NCBI GenBank assembly: GCA_900095095.1
Contig: FMBT01000478.1
Coordinates: 17,841-81,840 of the forward strand
DNA length: 64,000 bases
Direction of reading: 5' to 3'
DNA from: Fragilariopsis cylindrus CCMP1102
Taxonomy: Eukaryota; Bacillariophyta; Bacillariophyceae; Bacillariales; Bacillariaceae
The notes beneath the pieces are model-generated. The model did not search any database. It was not told the DNA's origin and saw only the letters and a program-made list of their open reading frames with translations. Each line of letters begins with the position of its first letter. The stretch's first letter is position 1. The translations under genes were made by a program, and so were the position numbers. Positions 10,084 through 21,853 of this stretch are shown in pieces.

Positions 10084-12249
10084 TTAATTACGACGACGAC
10101 GACGAAGGAGTTGTCGATGATGATGGTGATTATTATTGTTGCTATTACCCTGTACCTGCTGCGATTCAATATTGGTATTATCAGTAGCAACATTATTACT
10201 ACCAACATTTACTATAAGAATACCATTGTCTTCTACCTCTACGCCGTCTATATCAATATTTGTATTTGTATTATCAGCAGCATTATTACTACCAATAACA
10301 TTAACTGTAAGAACACCATTGTCTTCTACATCGACTTTGTCTATATCAATATTTGTATTTGTAGTTATAATATCAGTAGCAGCAGCATTATCAGCAGCAG
10401 CATTATTACTACCAACAGTAACTGTAAGAACACCATTGTCTTCTACCTCTACTTCGTCTATATCAATATTTGTATTTGTATTTGTATTATCAGCAGCATT
10501 ATTACTATCAGTAATATTTACTGTCAGAACACCACTGTCTTTTACATCTACTGCGTCTGTATCAATATCAATATTTGTATTATCAGCAGTATTATCAGCA
10601 GCATTATTACTACCAACAATTAATGGGTTTTTCGTTGAAACAGGACGAAGTTTAGCACTAGCACTATTATTAGTAGTAGTTGTAGTTGTTGTCCTTGCAG
10701 TTATTACGGTTGTGACAGTTGACGATGAATCTTCTTTTTCTCCTTTAAAGAATGCGAATGGATCAGAATCATTATCATCATGATCATCTTCTTGAGCAGC
10801 GACAATAGCTTCTTCATCTTCTTCTTGAGCAATATCAATAGTGGTACTAGTAAATTCAGTTATCATATCTTCATGATATTCTTCATCATCATTATCTTGT
10901 GATGGTAATATAACATAATCGACCATATGTATAATACCATTACAGTTCTTCCTCTTATTATTATTTTTCAACACAAATTTTGGTTTGATACTATTAGTAT
11001 GGATACCATTCCCACTAACTCCCATCACATAGGAGACAATTGCATTGGCGTCACATCCAATTTTGGTGATTTGTCCATTTAACATATATGTTTTGGTACC
11101 ACATATCATTTTTTCGTATGGTACTGGTAAAGAATCATCATTACCAATAATATGATTTAATAGTAATTTTGTCAAATCATGTCCACTTAACATTTGTGGT
11201 GGTGATGATATACTTTCATTTTGATATGCTTTAATAAATGCATCATTTGTTGGTACATATATTGTATAGAATGAATTCGTATTCGCGGACTCTGACGACG
11301 ATAAGATGTGGTTGTGGTGTAGCATAGTATCTAATCCCACTTGAATCAATAAGGAACAAAATGTACTAAAAGAAGAATCATTGTCATCACTACATATTGA
11401 TTCCGTAATGGATTCACAATTATTAGTATCAGATTCTGATTCTTCTTCTTCTTCTTTTACTACTATTGTTGCTGCTGCTTCTTTCGTTGCTGTTGCTACT
11501 GCTTCTAAAACAACGACGACAGGTACGGCAGACGATGACGATGTTCTATCTGGTACTGATGGTGGTTTGCCTTGAATTAGTTGAATTAAACCACCATTGA
11601 ATATAGGTTGACCATTCATTTTATTTAATAAATACCATTCGGCAATAATAATATTATCGTTATCAGCAGTTGTATCCTGAGCAGGATTCGAATTCGAATT
11701 CGAATTTGACGTCTGTGTCAATAACCATTGTGTATTATAGTTATTATTTGATTTATCAATTCCATATGATTTACCATTAATAATATTATCACCAGTAGAG
11801 GATGATAGATCAATAGCTAAGACATTCCTCCATAATAATAATCCGGATGATATACCAGATGATTCTTCAAATGATGAAAATTTAAGTGGAAGTTTTTGTT
11901 CATTCTTAATTTCATTTGCTGGTCCGATTGGAAAGAATTCTATACTATTTCCAAAATAGTTAGGACCAACACATAGGTAGTGTGGATTAATGCCACCGTC
12001 ATGAATACCATTATTAGTTGGACAAGAATCACCTTCTCTAGTGGATATACTTTCATTCAATGGTAATGAACCATATGATTCTAATACAACAGTGTTCTCA
12101 TTTTCATTGATATAAACATAATATCTTAAATCAGCTTTGACAAACAAAATTGGAACTTTTGTTGTAAACGTGGTTATAAGGAACAACCCTATCGCTGTCC
12201 ACGAAGACGAGAACAACGACGATGATGATGACGATGATGATAATCTCAT
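10084..12249 (-). CDS. Secreted fasciclin (FAS1)-domain protein with C-terminal repeats
   Basis: Single exon, 721 residues, ATG at 12249. A Ser run leads into a hydrophobic signal segment (about 17-38). Residues about 40-225 look like a secreted beta-rich domain with several Cys. Residues about 293-449 form a FAS1 domain: YTIYVPTNDAF near 328, LLLNHI near 363, and CNGIIHMVDYVILP near 436. FAS1 domains mediate adhesion outside the cell. After an acidic and Thr-rich linker come four to five copies of a unit of about 35-45 residues (SNNAADN, NIDID, VEVEDNGVLTVNV) over about 545-695. The tail is His/Arg-rich, ending in RRRRRN. Antisense frames over the repeats are shadows. The whole gene lies between inverted-repeat arms. 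Confidence 0.8.
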   Translation of the reverse strand: MRLSSSSSSSSLFSSSWTAIGLFLITTFTTKVPILFVKADLRYYVYINENENTVVLESYGSLPLNESISTREGDSCPTNNGIHDGGINPHYLCVGPNYFGNSIEFFPIGPANEIKNEQKLPLKFSSFEESSGISSGLLLWRNVLAIDLSSSTGDNIINGKSYGIDKSNNNYNTQWLLTQTSNSNSNSNPAQDTTADNDNIIIAEWYLLNKMNGQPIFNGGLIQLIQGKPPSVPDRTSSSSAVPVVVVLEAVATATKEAAATIVVKEEEEESESDTNNCESITESICSDDNDSSFSTFCSLLIQVGLDTMLHHNHILSSSESANTNSFYTIYVPTNDAFIKAYQNESISSPPQMLSGHDLTKLLLNHIIGNDDSLPVPYEKMICGTKTYMLNGQITKIGCDANAIVSYVMGVSGNGIHTNSIKPKFVLKNNNKRKNCNGIIHMVDYVILPSQDNDDEEYHEDMITEFTSTTIDIAQEEDEEAIVAAQEDDHDDNDSDPFAFFKGEKEDSSSTVTTVITARTTTTTTTNNSASAKLRPVSTKNPLIVGSNNAADNTADNTNIDIDTDAVDVKDSGVLTVNITDSNNAADNTNTNTNIDIDEVEVEDNGVLTVTVGSNNAAADNAAATDIITTNTNIDIDKVDVEDNGVLTVNVIGSNNAADNTNTNIDIDGVEVEDNGILIVNVGSNNVATDNTNIESQQVQGNSNNNNHHHHRQLLRRRRRN
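10160..10620 (-). repeat. In-gene tandem repeat, C-terminal units of FAS1 protein
   Basis: Four to five degenerate units of about 105-135 bp encode the SNNAADN...DNGVLTV repeats. Unit lengths vary, yet the frame stays open on the minus strand, which indicates selection for the repeated peptide. Confidence 0.75.
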
Positions 12250-12282
12250 GATGGTTACAGTATTATAGCAGCAGTATCTGAT

Positions 12283-12324
12283 TATATTGGTTGGGTTGGG
12301 TTGGGTTGGGTTGGGTTGGGTTGG
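12283..12324. repeat. (GGGTT)n pentamer tract upstream of FAS1 gene
   Basis: Seven to eight consecutive TTGGG pentamers sit about 35-75 bp upstream of the fasciclin start codon. Runs of three G on the non-template side could form a G-quadruplex; this is not the telomeric TTAGGG unit. Confidence 0.8.
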
Positions 12325-14234
12325 ATTCTTATATAATAAGTAAAGTCATTCATTCGGAACGAAGTACTGTAACGTTAACGAAGTTTTTGATCGATTAAAA
12401 TAAATATGTTGATATCTTTTTTTCAAAAAAATAATCCAACAAAAAATAACGGTATTTAATTTAATCCGCGACCAACAAAAGATACAAAAACTATAATTTT
12501 ATTATAAAATATAAGCCTTCTTCTTGTAACATGATGGTCAACGACAAAAATGAGCAAACGGTGGTACTACAGACAGTAGTAGGAGATGCGATAAATATCA
12601 TACTTGTTCATTGTATGATATCGATGGTGTGAATGAATCAATGAATCAATATGGCAAACAAGAGTATGCGTGCTACTCTCATGATTCTTTTTGGTTGAAC
12701 CATCATCTTCTTTTCAGTAGAGTAGTACGCGGATAATATAAAGGGTTCTCGTACGAAACAAGTCTATATCTGTTTGAACAACATCCTTTAAGAATACTCC
12801 CTTTTTACCGTTCTTAGACCTTGCTTTCTCTGAAACTGACTTTATCACCGTCTATAAAATCATCGAATGACTTGTGCCATTCGGTAGATCTGTGAGCATG
12901 ATTGTAATAAGGATCTATTCAATCTGTTCAGATTCAACCCAAAAGCCAGCTTTTGCCGATGAAATAATCGTCGTGAAAGATAAAGAAGCATGGTAAGCGA
13001 AATTTGCTGGGGTGAACTTCATTTTTCGGATATATATGAAAATATTTTTTGAGAAGTGAAAACATTTTTGGAAAAGTGAATACATTTTTTGAAATTTTAT
13101 CGACTGAAGTGACCTTACTGTCCCGGTCTACACCCACACTAAGGGGAACAACCCACATTCCAACAACGGAACAGAGGTCCACGAAGATATAGCAAAAGAC
13201 TCAACCCTCCTTCCTAACGCCGGTACACACCGAGTGGAAAACAGCCTTGAAACACCAATACTATTTTGTACGGTACCGGTATGCACGTTGTGTGTTCTTT
13301 TATCATATTCAATCGATAAAGAATCCAACTATTAAAAGAAGTCGACCCTATCTGTAGTTGTGAGTACAGGACGACGTCAAGAACTCCTCACAAGCTTTTC
13401 AGAAAAGACAAATCATCGTTTCTCATTCACTTGTTGAAGTTGTTGGGTACATTTGGATCTTGCTACTTGTATAATATTGTACACACGGTCAATGGTATCA
13501 ATTAGCTTATATTTAATGGAACAGTACAAATAATGGAATGGTACTAATAAAGAGTGGACCACAATCTTGTTCATGGTGAACTACAGTGTAGCTAACTCTG
13601 TCGTGTTTAGGTAGAAAATATTCCATATCAAAATTGTTCTACTTCTATACTTCTATATTTTTCATTCTTAAATCAGATCTTCTAAATAATAATAGAGTAA
13701 AATATACTCAACGTAACTGATTTCATCAACTTCTGATCATAATTAAAAAATGTTAGATGAAGCCCATCTGAATCGAACGTATCAGTCAGTCTAATTTATC
13801 GAGTACACATCTCAGCTCATCAAACTGCATCCACAGGAACGTATTCGGTTCATTCGTGGTCAAATATCTGCACGAAATATATAAACAGTATATAGTAATG
13901 CCTGGTTCAGCTTTAAAATGTTTGTTGAATGGAAGAACCATATTTAAGGTTCTTTAGTACAAAAGCTACAGAAATTTATACAGAAAAAAAATAATAACGG
14001 GTGTGCCCATACTCTGCCTGTTGTTAACGCTGTTGCTTGTTTCGCATCATACATATATTAATGTTACAAAGAAGAATTCTTTGACTAACTGAATCATACA
14101 CGATGACGATAACGACTACGATAGACAATGTGGTACCTAAAATAGATGAAATGACATCAAAATGATGTGAATGATAATGGTACAATAGGTAGATTCACAT
14201 ACAGGATATTCGATAGGGGGCCAGCTGCTTTATA
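12325..14234. other. Intergenic, no supported gene
   Basis: Short frames here have no coding character. A doubled GTGAAAACATTTTT-like unit occurs at about 13055-13095. Nothing else was recognised. Confidence 0.5.
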
Positions 14235-14549
14235 TTATACGTTATCGACTTTGTTTGTGATATCAAGAAGAACAATCGACTCTGCAGTACTATACGTAGC
14301 ACAGCCATGATTTATACCTGTAGCGAAAACTGTAGTCGCCGCTGCTGTTGCTTGTTGTTCTTGAAGATGACAATCGTTGTGTTCATGTTGTACGGTTCCC
14401 ATTTCACTAGCCTTTGTTGTTGTTGTTATTTTTGTTGTAGGAACCGTATTTTTATCATCTCCTCGTACTATTTCTTCCCATTTTGAATGCCGTCCACTTT
14501 TTACGAAACATAATGCAGCTGCAATGCAATGGACGCAACGGCGACCCAA
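14235..14549 (-). CDS. Doubtful small hypothetical protein
   Basis: Frame of 104 codons opening on TTG rather than ATG. The composition is not pure low complexity (for example GRHSKWEEIVRGDDKN) and includes a Thr-rich middle. It could be a terminal exon whose upstream exon was not found. No domain is recognised, and it sits just inside the right inverted-repeat arm. Confidence 0.25.
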   Translation of the reverse strand: MGRRCVHCIAAALCFVKSGRHSKWEEIVRGDDKNTVPTTKITTTTKASEMGTVQHEHNDCHLQEQQATAAATTVFATGINHGCATYSTAESIVLLDITNKVDNV

Positions 14550-14631
14550 TTTTGTTCACTACAGTAGTCGTAGCCGAAATCCGGATTCAAATTTCTATAG
14601 CCATCAGTTAAGGTAAAGATAGAACAACTGC

Positions 14632-14920
14632 GCGAGTGGTTGTGTTTTGTATTGCTTCGTCCCTCCCTCTATCCATCTCCTTATGATTGGTCGTAGTCTA
14701 GACCCTACCAGATGATTGTATCAGGCTTTTGTGTACAGTAGTAGCTTTTTGTATAGTGCCATCTAGCTTTGATTAGTCGATGATTCGATTCGATTCGATT
14801 CGATGACTTTCATTCATTCGATTGACTTGACTTGATTTATTCGATTCGACAATTCGATTCGATTCGATTCGATTCGATTCATTCGAATGATTGATTGATT
14901 GATATTAGTTTCAATTCAAT
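14632..14920 (-). repeat. Inverted repeat, right arm
   Basis: Reverse-complement partner of 9676-9917. The match starts at the CGCGAGTGGTTGTG block and ends in the GATTGATTGATATTAG tract; a run of CGATT repeats makes this arm longer than the left one. Confidence 0.8.
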
Positions 14921-16259
14921 TCTTTCAATTCATAAATTCTGAAGGTGATTGATCGAGTTTCGCGTAGTGATCCAGTATAAAATTCAGATTGTTATATATT
15001 TCCTGTTCGCAATGACCCCACCGGGTTCTGCTCCTAGTACAATCTCCACCCACTGCACCGCTATATACATTGCCATATATACATTGCCATTATCGAGTCT
15101 GTTTTTTGAGTTTTATCTTAACGCATCGCGTTTTCCGCTTTCTTTCCAAGTTAGTATTTCACCAAGTGGCATCCTCCACCTACACTACCTACTGCATCTA
15201 TCACCATCCATTATATTATCGCCAACACATCATCGAGTCTGTAGTCTACTAGTCCTAACGCGTCACCTTCCCCGCTGTTCTCTAAGTGCTCCACCCGCTT
15301 CTCCAAGTCCGTCAACGCCATCGGCCATCAGCCATCTGCTGCAACAGCTACTGCTTCCTCATCATCAACAAAACAGATGCAAATGCAGTAATGTAAAGCC
15401 ATCACCATCAGTAGTTAACATTGACACGGTAGAAGTAGAAGAAGAAGAAGAAGAAGAAGTAAAGACGACGACTAAAGTACCACTCAACGAGTGACAATAA
15501 TAGCGATGATGATATGCTGTTGATGACTTTTGAAAACAACGAACACACTTTTGCGTGTAGCCGGAAATAAAAAATTTGAGTCACGATCTGTGAATGACGA
15601 CAAAACTGTCATGACTACTTCAGATAAATTGAAAAAAAGATGAAACGTATATGTCATCAACTCATCTTCTTGATACCACCACCACCACCACCTCTATCAA
15701 CAACGACAACGATGTAAGCAAAAATGACATACCATTTACAGGACAGTACGTATGTACTATCAATAGGCATCTATATACGACTGCATATACATCATGTATC
15801 AACACGACGAAAGAAGAAAGAGAAAGGGAGAAAAATAAAACGTATTTTCTTCTTCTAGGCCACTCACTCACTAGCTGGTATTTGTAGTTTTGATATGTGA
15901 CTACTAGAAATGTAAATATAATAATAAATGTACTACAGTACTGATACTACAGTACTGTAATTTAAAATGCAAACGACTTTTATATTAATAGTATATTATA
16001 ATATGATAATTATAATGTGTTCTTTCTTTTTTCGGATCGTTTTTGTTTTCTTATTCTTTTTTTGGAGGGGATTTGATTTGACTTGACTTCTTTTGTATTC
16101 TTTTGTTTTCGTGCAGTAGTAATTTTTTATTCTTATTACTTACTGTAATTACTTACTGTTATTACTTAGTATTAATTATTTGTTTCGCGTAAAATTATGA
16201 CTTTGTATAATATTAAAACTTGTATTCGTATTTGTATTAAATAAAGTATTTGTTTTTTC
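14921..16259. other. Intergenic with weak coding-like stretches
   Basis: A plus-strand frame with ATG at 15012 runs to 15494 (160 codons). It is Ser/Pro/His-rich, ends in a poly-Glu stretch, and contains a diverged internal duplication of about 60 bp (CATCGAGTCTGT blocks near 15095 and 15229). A second frame starts at 15651. Neither shows a domain, so neither is called as a gene. The last ~300 bp are the AT-rich 3' trailer of SDHA. Confidence 0.4.
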
Positions 16260-18323
16260 TTAATAGACACGTGCAAATGGTGGTACATACTTACATTCAT
16301 TTTCATCTAATGTAAAGGAATGTACTGGACGATATTCTAAATGTGTTTTACTACCATCAAAATAGGCTAAGGTATGTTTCATCCAATTGATATCATCTCT
16401 GTCAGGACAATCTTCTCTGGCATGTGCCCCACGACTTTCTTTTCGATTTTCAGCACCAGTAATGGTGGTTGAGGCACATGCCACGAGATTTTGTAATTCT
16501 AATGTTTCTACTAAATCAGTATTCCATATTAATGATTTATCAGTGACGGAACAATCCATATTAAATTTTTGGACTATATTGTCAACTTTAATCACACCAT
16601 CCTTTAACGATTGTTCATCTCGATATACGGCAGCATGTTCTTGCATCGCATGTTGTAATTCAGAACGTATCACAGCAGTGGGGACAGTCCCTGCTCGATA
16701 CCGTAATTCATCGAGATTTGTTAAGGATTCCATTCCTTCATCTTCTTTCATGGCAGCAATTTTGTCACCAGGCTTGTTATCTTCTGCAATTTTTAACGCA
16801 CACGCACGTCCAAATACAACAATATCCAGGAGCGAATTAGCACCTAATCGATTGGCACCATGGACCGAGGCGGAAGCAACTTCACCGGCTGCAAATAATC
16901 CGGGTACTGGATTATCAGAGATCCATGCGTCATCTTTCGTTTTCGCGTTGGGATCATGTGTGGTTTGTAAGACTTGACCCTCATAATTCGTGGGAACGCC
17001 ACCCATATTATAATGGACGGTCGGTAATGTTGGTATCGGTTCTTTCGTCACATCCACACCAGCAAAGATTGCTGCTGTTTCAGAGATACCCGGTAACCGT
17101 TCTGCTAATAAATCAGCTGGTAAATGATCTAAATGTAAATAAATATGATCTTTTTTAGGTCCCACACCACGTCCTTCCCGAATTTCCATTGTCATCGCAC
17201 GTGAGACGACATCCCGACTGGCTAAATCTTTGGCCGACGGTGCATACCGTTCCATAAATCGTTCTCCTTCACTATTCCGTAATATTCCACCTTCACCACG
17301 ACAACCTTCGGTCATTAAACATCCGGCACCATAAATCCCAGTGGGATGGAATTGGACAAATTCATTATCTTGATTGGCAATACCTTTTCGTAAGGCCATG
17401 GCATTACCATCCCCGGTACAGGTATGTGCGGACGTACAACTAAAGAAGGCACGACCATAACCACCCGTTGCTAAGACGGTATTCTTCGCACGGATTCTGT
17501 GAATACTTCCATCTTCCATATTTAAACAAATAATACCAACACATTCGGTACCATCATCACTCATTAATAAATCTAAACAAAAATATTCAATAAAGTACGT
17601 GGTATCAAAAGCTAAACTACGTCCATATAACGTATGTAACATCGCATGTCCGGTCCGATCAGCTGCCGCACAACAACGATGTGCTTGTCCACCTTTTCCA
17701 TATTCTAATGATTGTCCACCAAAGGCACGTTGATAGATTTCACCATTTTCCGTTCGTGAAAAAGGCATCCCGAAACTTTCTAATTCAATCACCGCTTGGG
17801 GTGCTTCCTTACACATATAATGAATCGCATCTTGATCTCCTAACCAATCACTACCTTTCACGGTATCATACATATGCCATCTCCAATCATCTTCACTCAT
17901 ATTACCTAGTATATACAAGGATGGAAAAAGAAGAAGGAAGACGGAAGATTGGGGGATGAGAAAAATAATATAGAAAAAAAGGAGCAGGAAAAATCAAAAT
18001 GACGACGGGAAGAAAAAGAGAGAGAACGATATTTAAACGTTAATATAACACGTACCTAATGCTGCATTAATACCACCTTGTGCTGCTACTGTATGTGAAC
18101 GTGTGGGGAATAATTTGGTGACACATGCTGTTTTAAATCCAGCTTCTGATAAACCCATTGCTGCTCTGAGTCCACTTCCTCCAGCACCGACAACTACTGC
18201 ATCATATTCATGATCGACGACCGTATAATCACCTTTCATTCCTTTAGCGGTGACTGTTGACATAGATTTTGCATTCCTTTTGAAAGCGTTAGTCGCTAAA
18301 CGACGACTTAAATTTGATAACAT
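16260..18323 (-). CDS. SDHA: Succinate dehydrogenase flavoprotein subunit, mitochondrial
   Basis: Exon 1 is 18323-18056 and exon 2 is 17905-16260; the intron is GTACGT to TAG. The total of 1914 nt gives 637 residues, normal for the family. The subunit oxidises succinate to fumarate in respiratory complex II and the TCA cycle. The N-terminus is rich in Arg, Lys and Ser without acidic residues, as expected of a matrix presequence. The FAD fold has GAGGSG (46-51). [10 protein letters not shown] carries the His (77) that binds FAD covalently. Further family blocks are [20 protein letters not shown] just after the splice, [30 protein letters not shown] with the catalytic Arg, [10 protein letters not shown], and [14 protein letters not shown]. 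The C-terminal R[11 protein letters not shown] block is present. No defect is seen; a housekeeping gene. Confidence 0.97.
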
Positions 18324-18844
18324 TATATTTTAGTATAGAAATTCAATTTTTTTTTCCTTTTTTGTTTCTTTCTTATTTGATTCTTTTCTTTTGTGGGGAT
18401 TCTATTATGGTACTGTAAAGTATTGTTGATCACACAGAGTCGAAGAGTCGGAAGAGTCTTGGCTGAGTCGAAAGTTTGAAGTGTTACGGTAGGTGTAATA
18501 GAAGTCAAGTCAACTATCTTGATGCGGGATTTCTTTGTTGGTGTATGCGTTGTTCGTAGATAGAGTAATACCGGTACTGTAGCGTTCTCTTGTGGTGGCG
18601 TGTGAGTGGTGCAGTGTCGTGTCAATTTTGTTTCAAGGTCTGTGCTCGTAAAGAAGAGAGTGAAAGATTCCTGCTTCGTTTCGTTTGTGCGTCCTTCGTC
18701 ATAATATATAATATATTATATTGATTGGCTTGCTGACTTTAACGTGCCAGATGGTTCGTTGTTTTCTTTGCTTTTGAATACTTTTGAATGAATGCTAGTG
18801 ATCCAATCAGAATTCCGTGACACGCCTCATTTTCCAAATATGCC
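18324..18844. promoter_or_regulatory. SDHA upstream region
   Basis: About 500 bp between the SDHA start and repeat copy A. Frames here are short and not credible. It should contain the SDHA promoter and leader; no specific element was recognised. Confidence 0.4.
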
Positions 18845-19975
18845 AATAATAAAACTAAATCAGGCCCAAATTTTACTAGTATTATTTGTTAGTGCAGTAT
18901 AGAATAACAACTTTTACCATCAAGTATATACACCTAATGAGTCATTTTTTTGGAAGATTAAACTATGAAGTTAACAATTGACCTATTTGATAGAGAAAAA
19001 TTATATTCCTTAGTCTTGTAAGCCTACTGGTATCTCTCAATGTAGGCTCACACACAGTACACATTAAAATAACACCCAAAAATGGACCATTTACAGTGTT
19101 TTGTGGACATACAGTACACTCAAAAAGGTAAATCATCCCAAAATATGTGGATGAGGTGCACCATATATACCAAAGGAAACTTAATCTTGGTGCTTTGTGT
19201 TCATGACCCAGCTTAGGTGCGCACAAAAGTGAAAAAACCTGTTTTGGGGCCTAAATGACCCATTTTTGGGTTAATGCGGCCCTACAACTTCATAACCTCC
19301 ATAGAAACCTAAGCATTATAAGGACCTTGTAGGTATAGGTATCATTGATGCTAGTGCACCCAACCCAAAAGGTGTTGTCCACTTGAACCCTTTCAAATGA
19401 GATATTGTGTTGTTCATTTCTGGTCAAAAATCATATTTTGTTTGTGTGCCTTCACAAAAAAGCGGATTGTAATTTATTCAACAACCTCAGAAACAAAAAA
19501 TTGGTAGGAGGCAACTGCAATGTTCTAGTACACTATATGGATGCTAGTGCACCCGACCCATCCGGTATTGTTTTCTGCATCCCTTTCAAATGAGATATTT
19601 TGTGCTTCATCTCTGATTGAAAATCTTGATATTTGTGTGCCTACCACAACAGCAGATTGTGATTTATTCAACAACCTCAGGAACAAAAAAGTGGTAGGAG
19701 GCAACTGCAATGTTCTAGTACACTATATGGATGCTAGTGCACCCAACCCATCCGGTATTGTTTTCTGCATCCCTTTCAAAAGAGATATTTTGTGGTTCAT
19801 CTCTGATTGAAAATCTTGATATTTGTGTGCCTACCACAACAGCAGATTGTGATTTATTCAACAACCTCAGAAACAAAAAAGTGGTAGGAAGCAACTGCAA
19901 TGTTCTAGTACACTATATGGATGCTAGTGCACCCGACCCATCCGGTATTGTTTTCTGCATCCCTTTCAAGTAAGA
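18845..19975. mobile_element. Repeat element family, copy A (truncated)
   Basis: 18845-19340 is the reverse complement of the right end of copy C (about 55300-55795) and of much of copy B's right end (about 24840-25465). Diagnostic blocks are GTATATACACCTAA, GTAGGCTCACACACAG and CATCCCAAAATATGTGG. It continues into about 3.5 satellite units with a 190-bp period (19340-19975). The far end is missing: the copy stops at an AT dinucleotide run. No transposase is encoded, so it is probably non-autonomous. Frames in the satellites repeat only because the units do. Confidence 0.75.
19340..19975 (+). repeat. 190-bp satellite array
   Basis: Units contain GGATGCTAGTGCACCC, a GATATTTTGTG motif and GATTTATTCAACAACCTCAG. 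Adjacent units are nearly identical at 190-bp spacing. Related units occur reversed at 23395-24060 and 61810-62045, and in the same sense at 53860-55045. Confidence 0.9.
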
Positions 19976-19993
19976 TATATATATATATATATA

Positions 19994-20017
19994 TTATTTA
20001 TGCGAATGAGTCAAGTC
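19994..20017. repeat. 24-bp direct repeat, left copy
   Basis: It differs by one base from 23131-23154 (CGAATGAGTCAAGTC core). Both copies follow AT-rich simple sequence and sit at the edges of repeat copies A and B. Confidence 0.75.
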
Positions 20018-21853
20018 TAATTTCATATACCCCCACACAGTAGCACCATTATGCATACATTGTGTACCTGCAACTGTGCCAGTATGTAGTATGCTACAGT
20101 AATGTACATTCTACTACTGTACTGTTTTATTTTATTGTGGCAGCCTAATTTCTTCAATGATAAACATTTACTTACTTACTCACCTATTTACTTACCTAGG
20201 TATCTATGTAGTACCTAGCTAACTTGGTAAATGTAGTAAGGAAAGTGTAAACAGTTAGGGTTGCAACCGCTACATACATACTATACTTATATATACTACT
20301 TTAATGTTGTTTCATTGCATTGTTTAGTATTATTATTCTCTCCATCATAGGCATAGCATGCCTGTTGGTTCTGAATGATTAATAAACAAATGAATGCATT
20401 ATTTGTACCCCATGCCATATAATATATTGCCTTCCTCATTCTATTCTATTCTACCAACCAACCAACCCATCTGCATGTTTGTGTACTTTTAAACCAACTA
20501 ATGAATCGGCAATCAATCTACATAATTATAAGTAAGTTTCCACTGTGCTGCCTCTACTCTGATACTATTACCTGGCCAGAAATTCCCAAGCACAACATCC
20601 TCCTTCCTTTCACCTTTCTTTCAGAAGCAATTTCACACAGAGAGAGATTTTGATTATCATATTTGCTGCTGTTGTTGTTGTTCTATATCATAATATGTAG
20701 AGAACAACTGATTGCTTCTTGACAGATACTGTAGCATTATTTCCTTGGCATGTCACACAATGTCACACACAATGATGCTGATATCAATTTATTACACAAC
20801 AGGAGGAAGTGATTTTATTATAAGGAAAAATGAGAGATACAGAGAAGGGTTTCGTCACAAATGGTTATAGGTAAAACATGCTCCTGATTGTATTTCTGGA
20901 AAGAAGACTGCAAGATGTAAAAATACTACTAACTAACTTGTACACAACTACAGACTAAAATGATTTCTCTTGTTTTACCTTTATCTGATGTATGATATGT
21001 ACACATAATGTGAGGAATGTAGAATAATTCCTGTTGTTTTACCTCCAACTACACTCAGAGCACATATATGTAATGTGCACATCTTACTTTTACACATCAT
21101 GGGGGATGGGATGGGGGTAACCCTAAATGGATGTAGGTGGTTGATACCATCCTGTTGCAGCACATAATGCTGTGTGTATATAAGTAGTGTACATGACTTG
21201 TCAAAGTATAGTACATGTCATCCATATCATAATCACAGAGATAGAAATAACAAGATGATGAACTATAGTATTACCTTTTACTGTTTACCTCTAAATTATA
21301 CTGTTACCAAAAGCCAATATTCTTGGACTCATAAATGCCGGCAGAACAGAGAAGAAGAATGACTGTACAAATTGAATCAATCCAATCCTATCCAGTCCTT
21401 GAATTCAAGAACAGTGTTTACAGTGATGAAGGCAACCAGCTCACTATAATACACACACGTGTGTAGGATTGTATAATGTGTATGCGTATGTGTAAGTGTG
21501 ATGTTTGTGTGTGATGTGTGTGTATGGGATCAAGTCTATCATCATTGATAGTAACCAAAGATGAATGATGATCCTTTAAATAATTTCCATTATTTAATTT
21601 GATTTTTCCCAACTTCAACTCTGTTATGACCGAATGAATGGTTCGCATTATTGTATTGGAGTTTACGCACGAACGCACGATTTGTTACCGTACTTCCTCC
21701 GTGCAAAAACGCAGGTTGTACGCAATAAAACACAAGGCATTTAAAAAAAAAAAAATTACTCTTGCCTTTGTTTTTTTTGCGTTTGCTTCGACCACAATAT
21801 ATATATATATATTCTTAGATTCAAAGATCAAAAACACAACAAGCAAAACCAAA
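20018..21853. other. Intergenic, no supported gene
   Basis: AT-rich sequence with CAACCAACC and GTGTGTAT microsatellites and only short scattered frames. The final 200 bp should hold the promoter and leader of the gene starting at 21854. Confidence 0.5.

Noticed and set aside
10111-10783. Two long plus-strand frames opposite the fasciclin gene
   Set aside because: They are the antisense of the in-gene tandem repeats and have no start context or domain.
12283-12324. Interstitial telomere
   Set aside because: The unit is GGGTT, not TTAGGG, so it is a different simple repeat.
19405-19973. Repeated 60-90-codon frames with NLFNNLRNKK peptides
   Set aside because: They come from a 190-bp satellite that is open on both strands; copies elsewhere have indels that break every frame.
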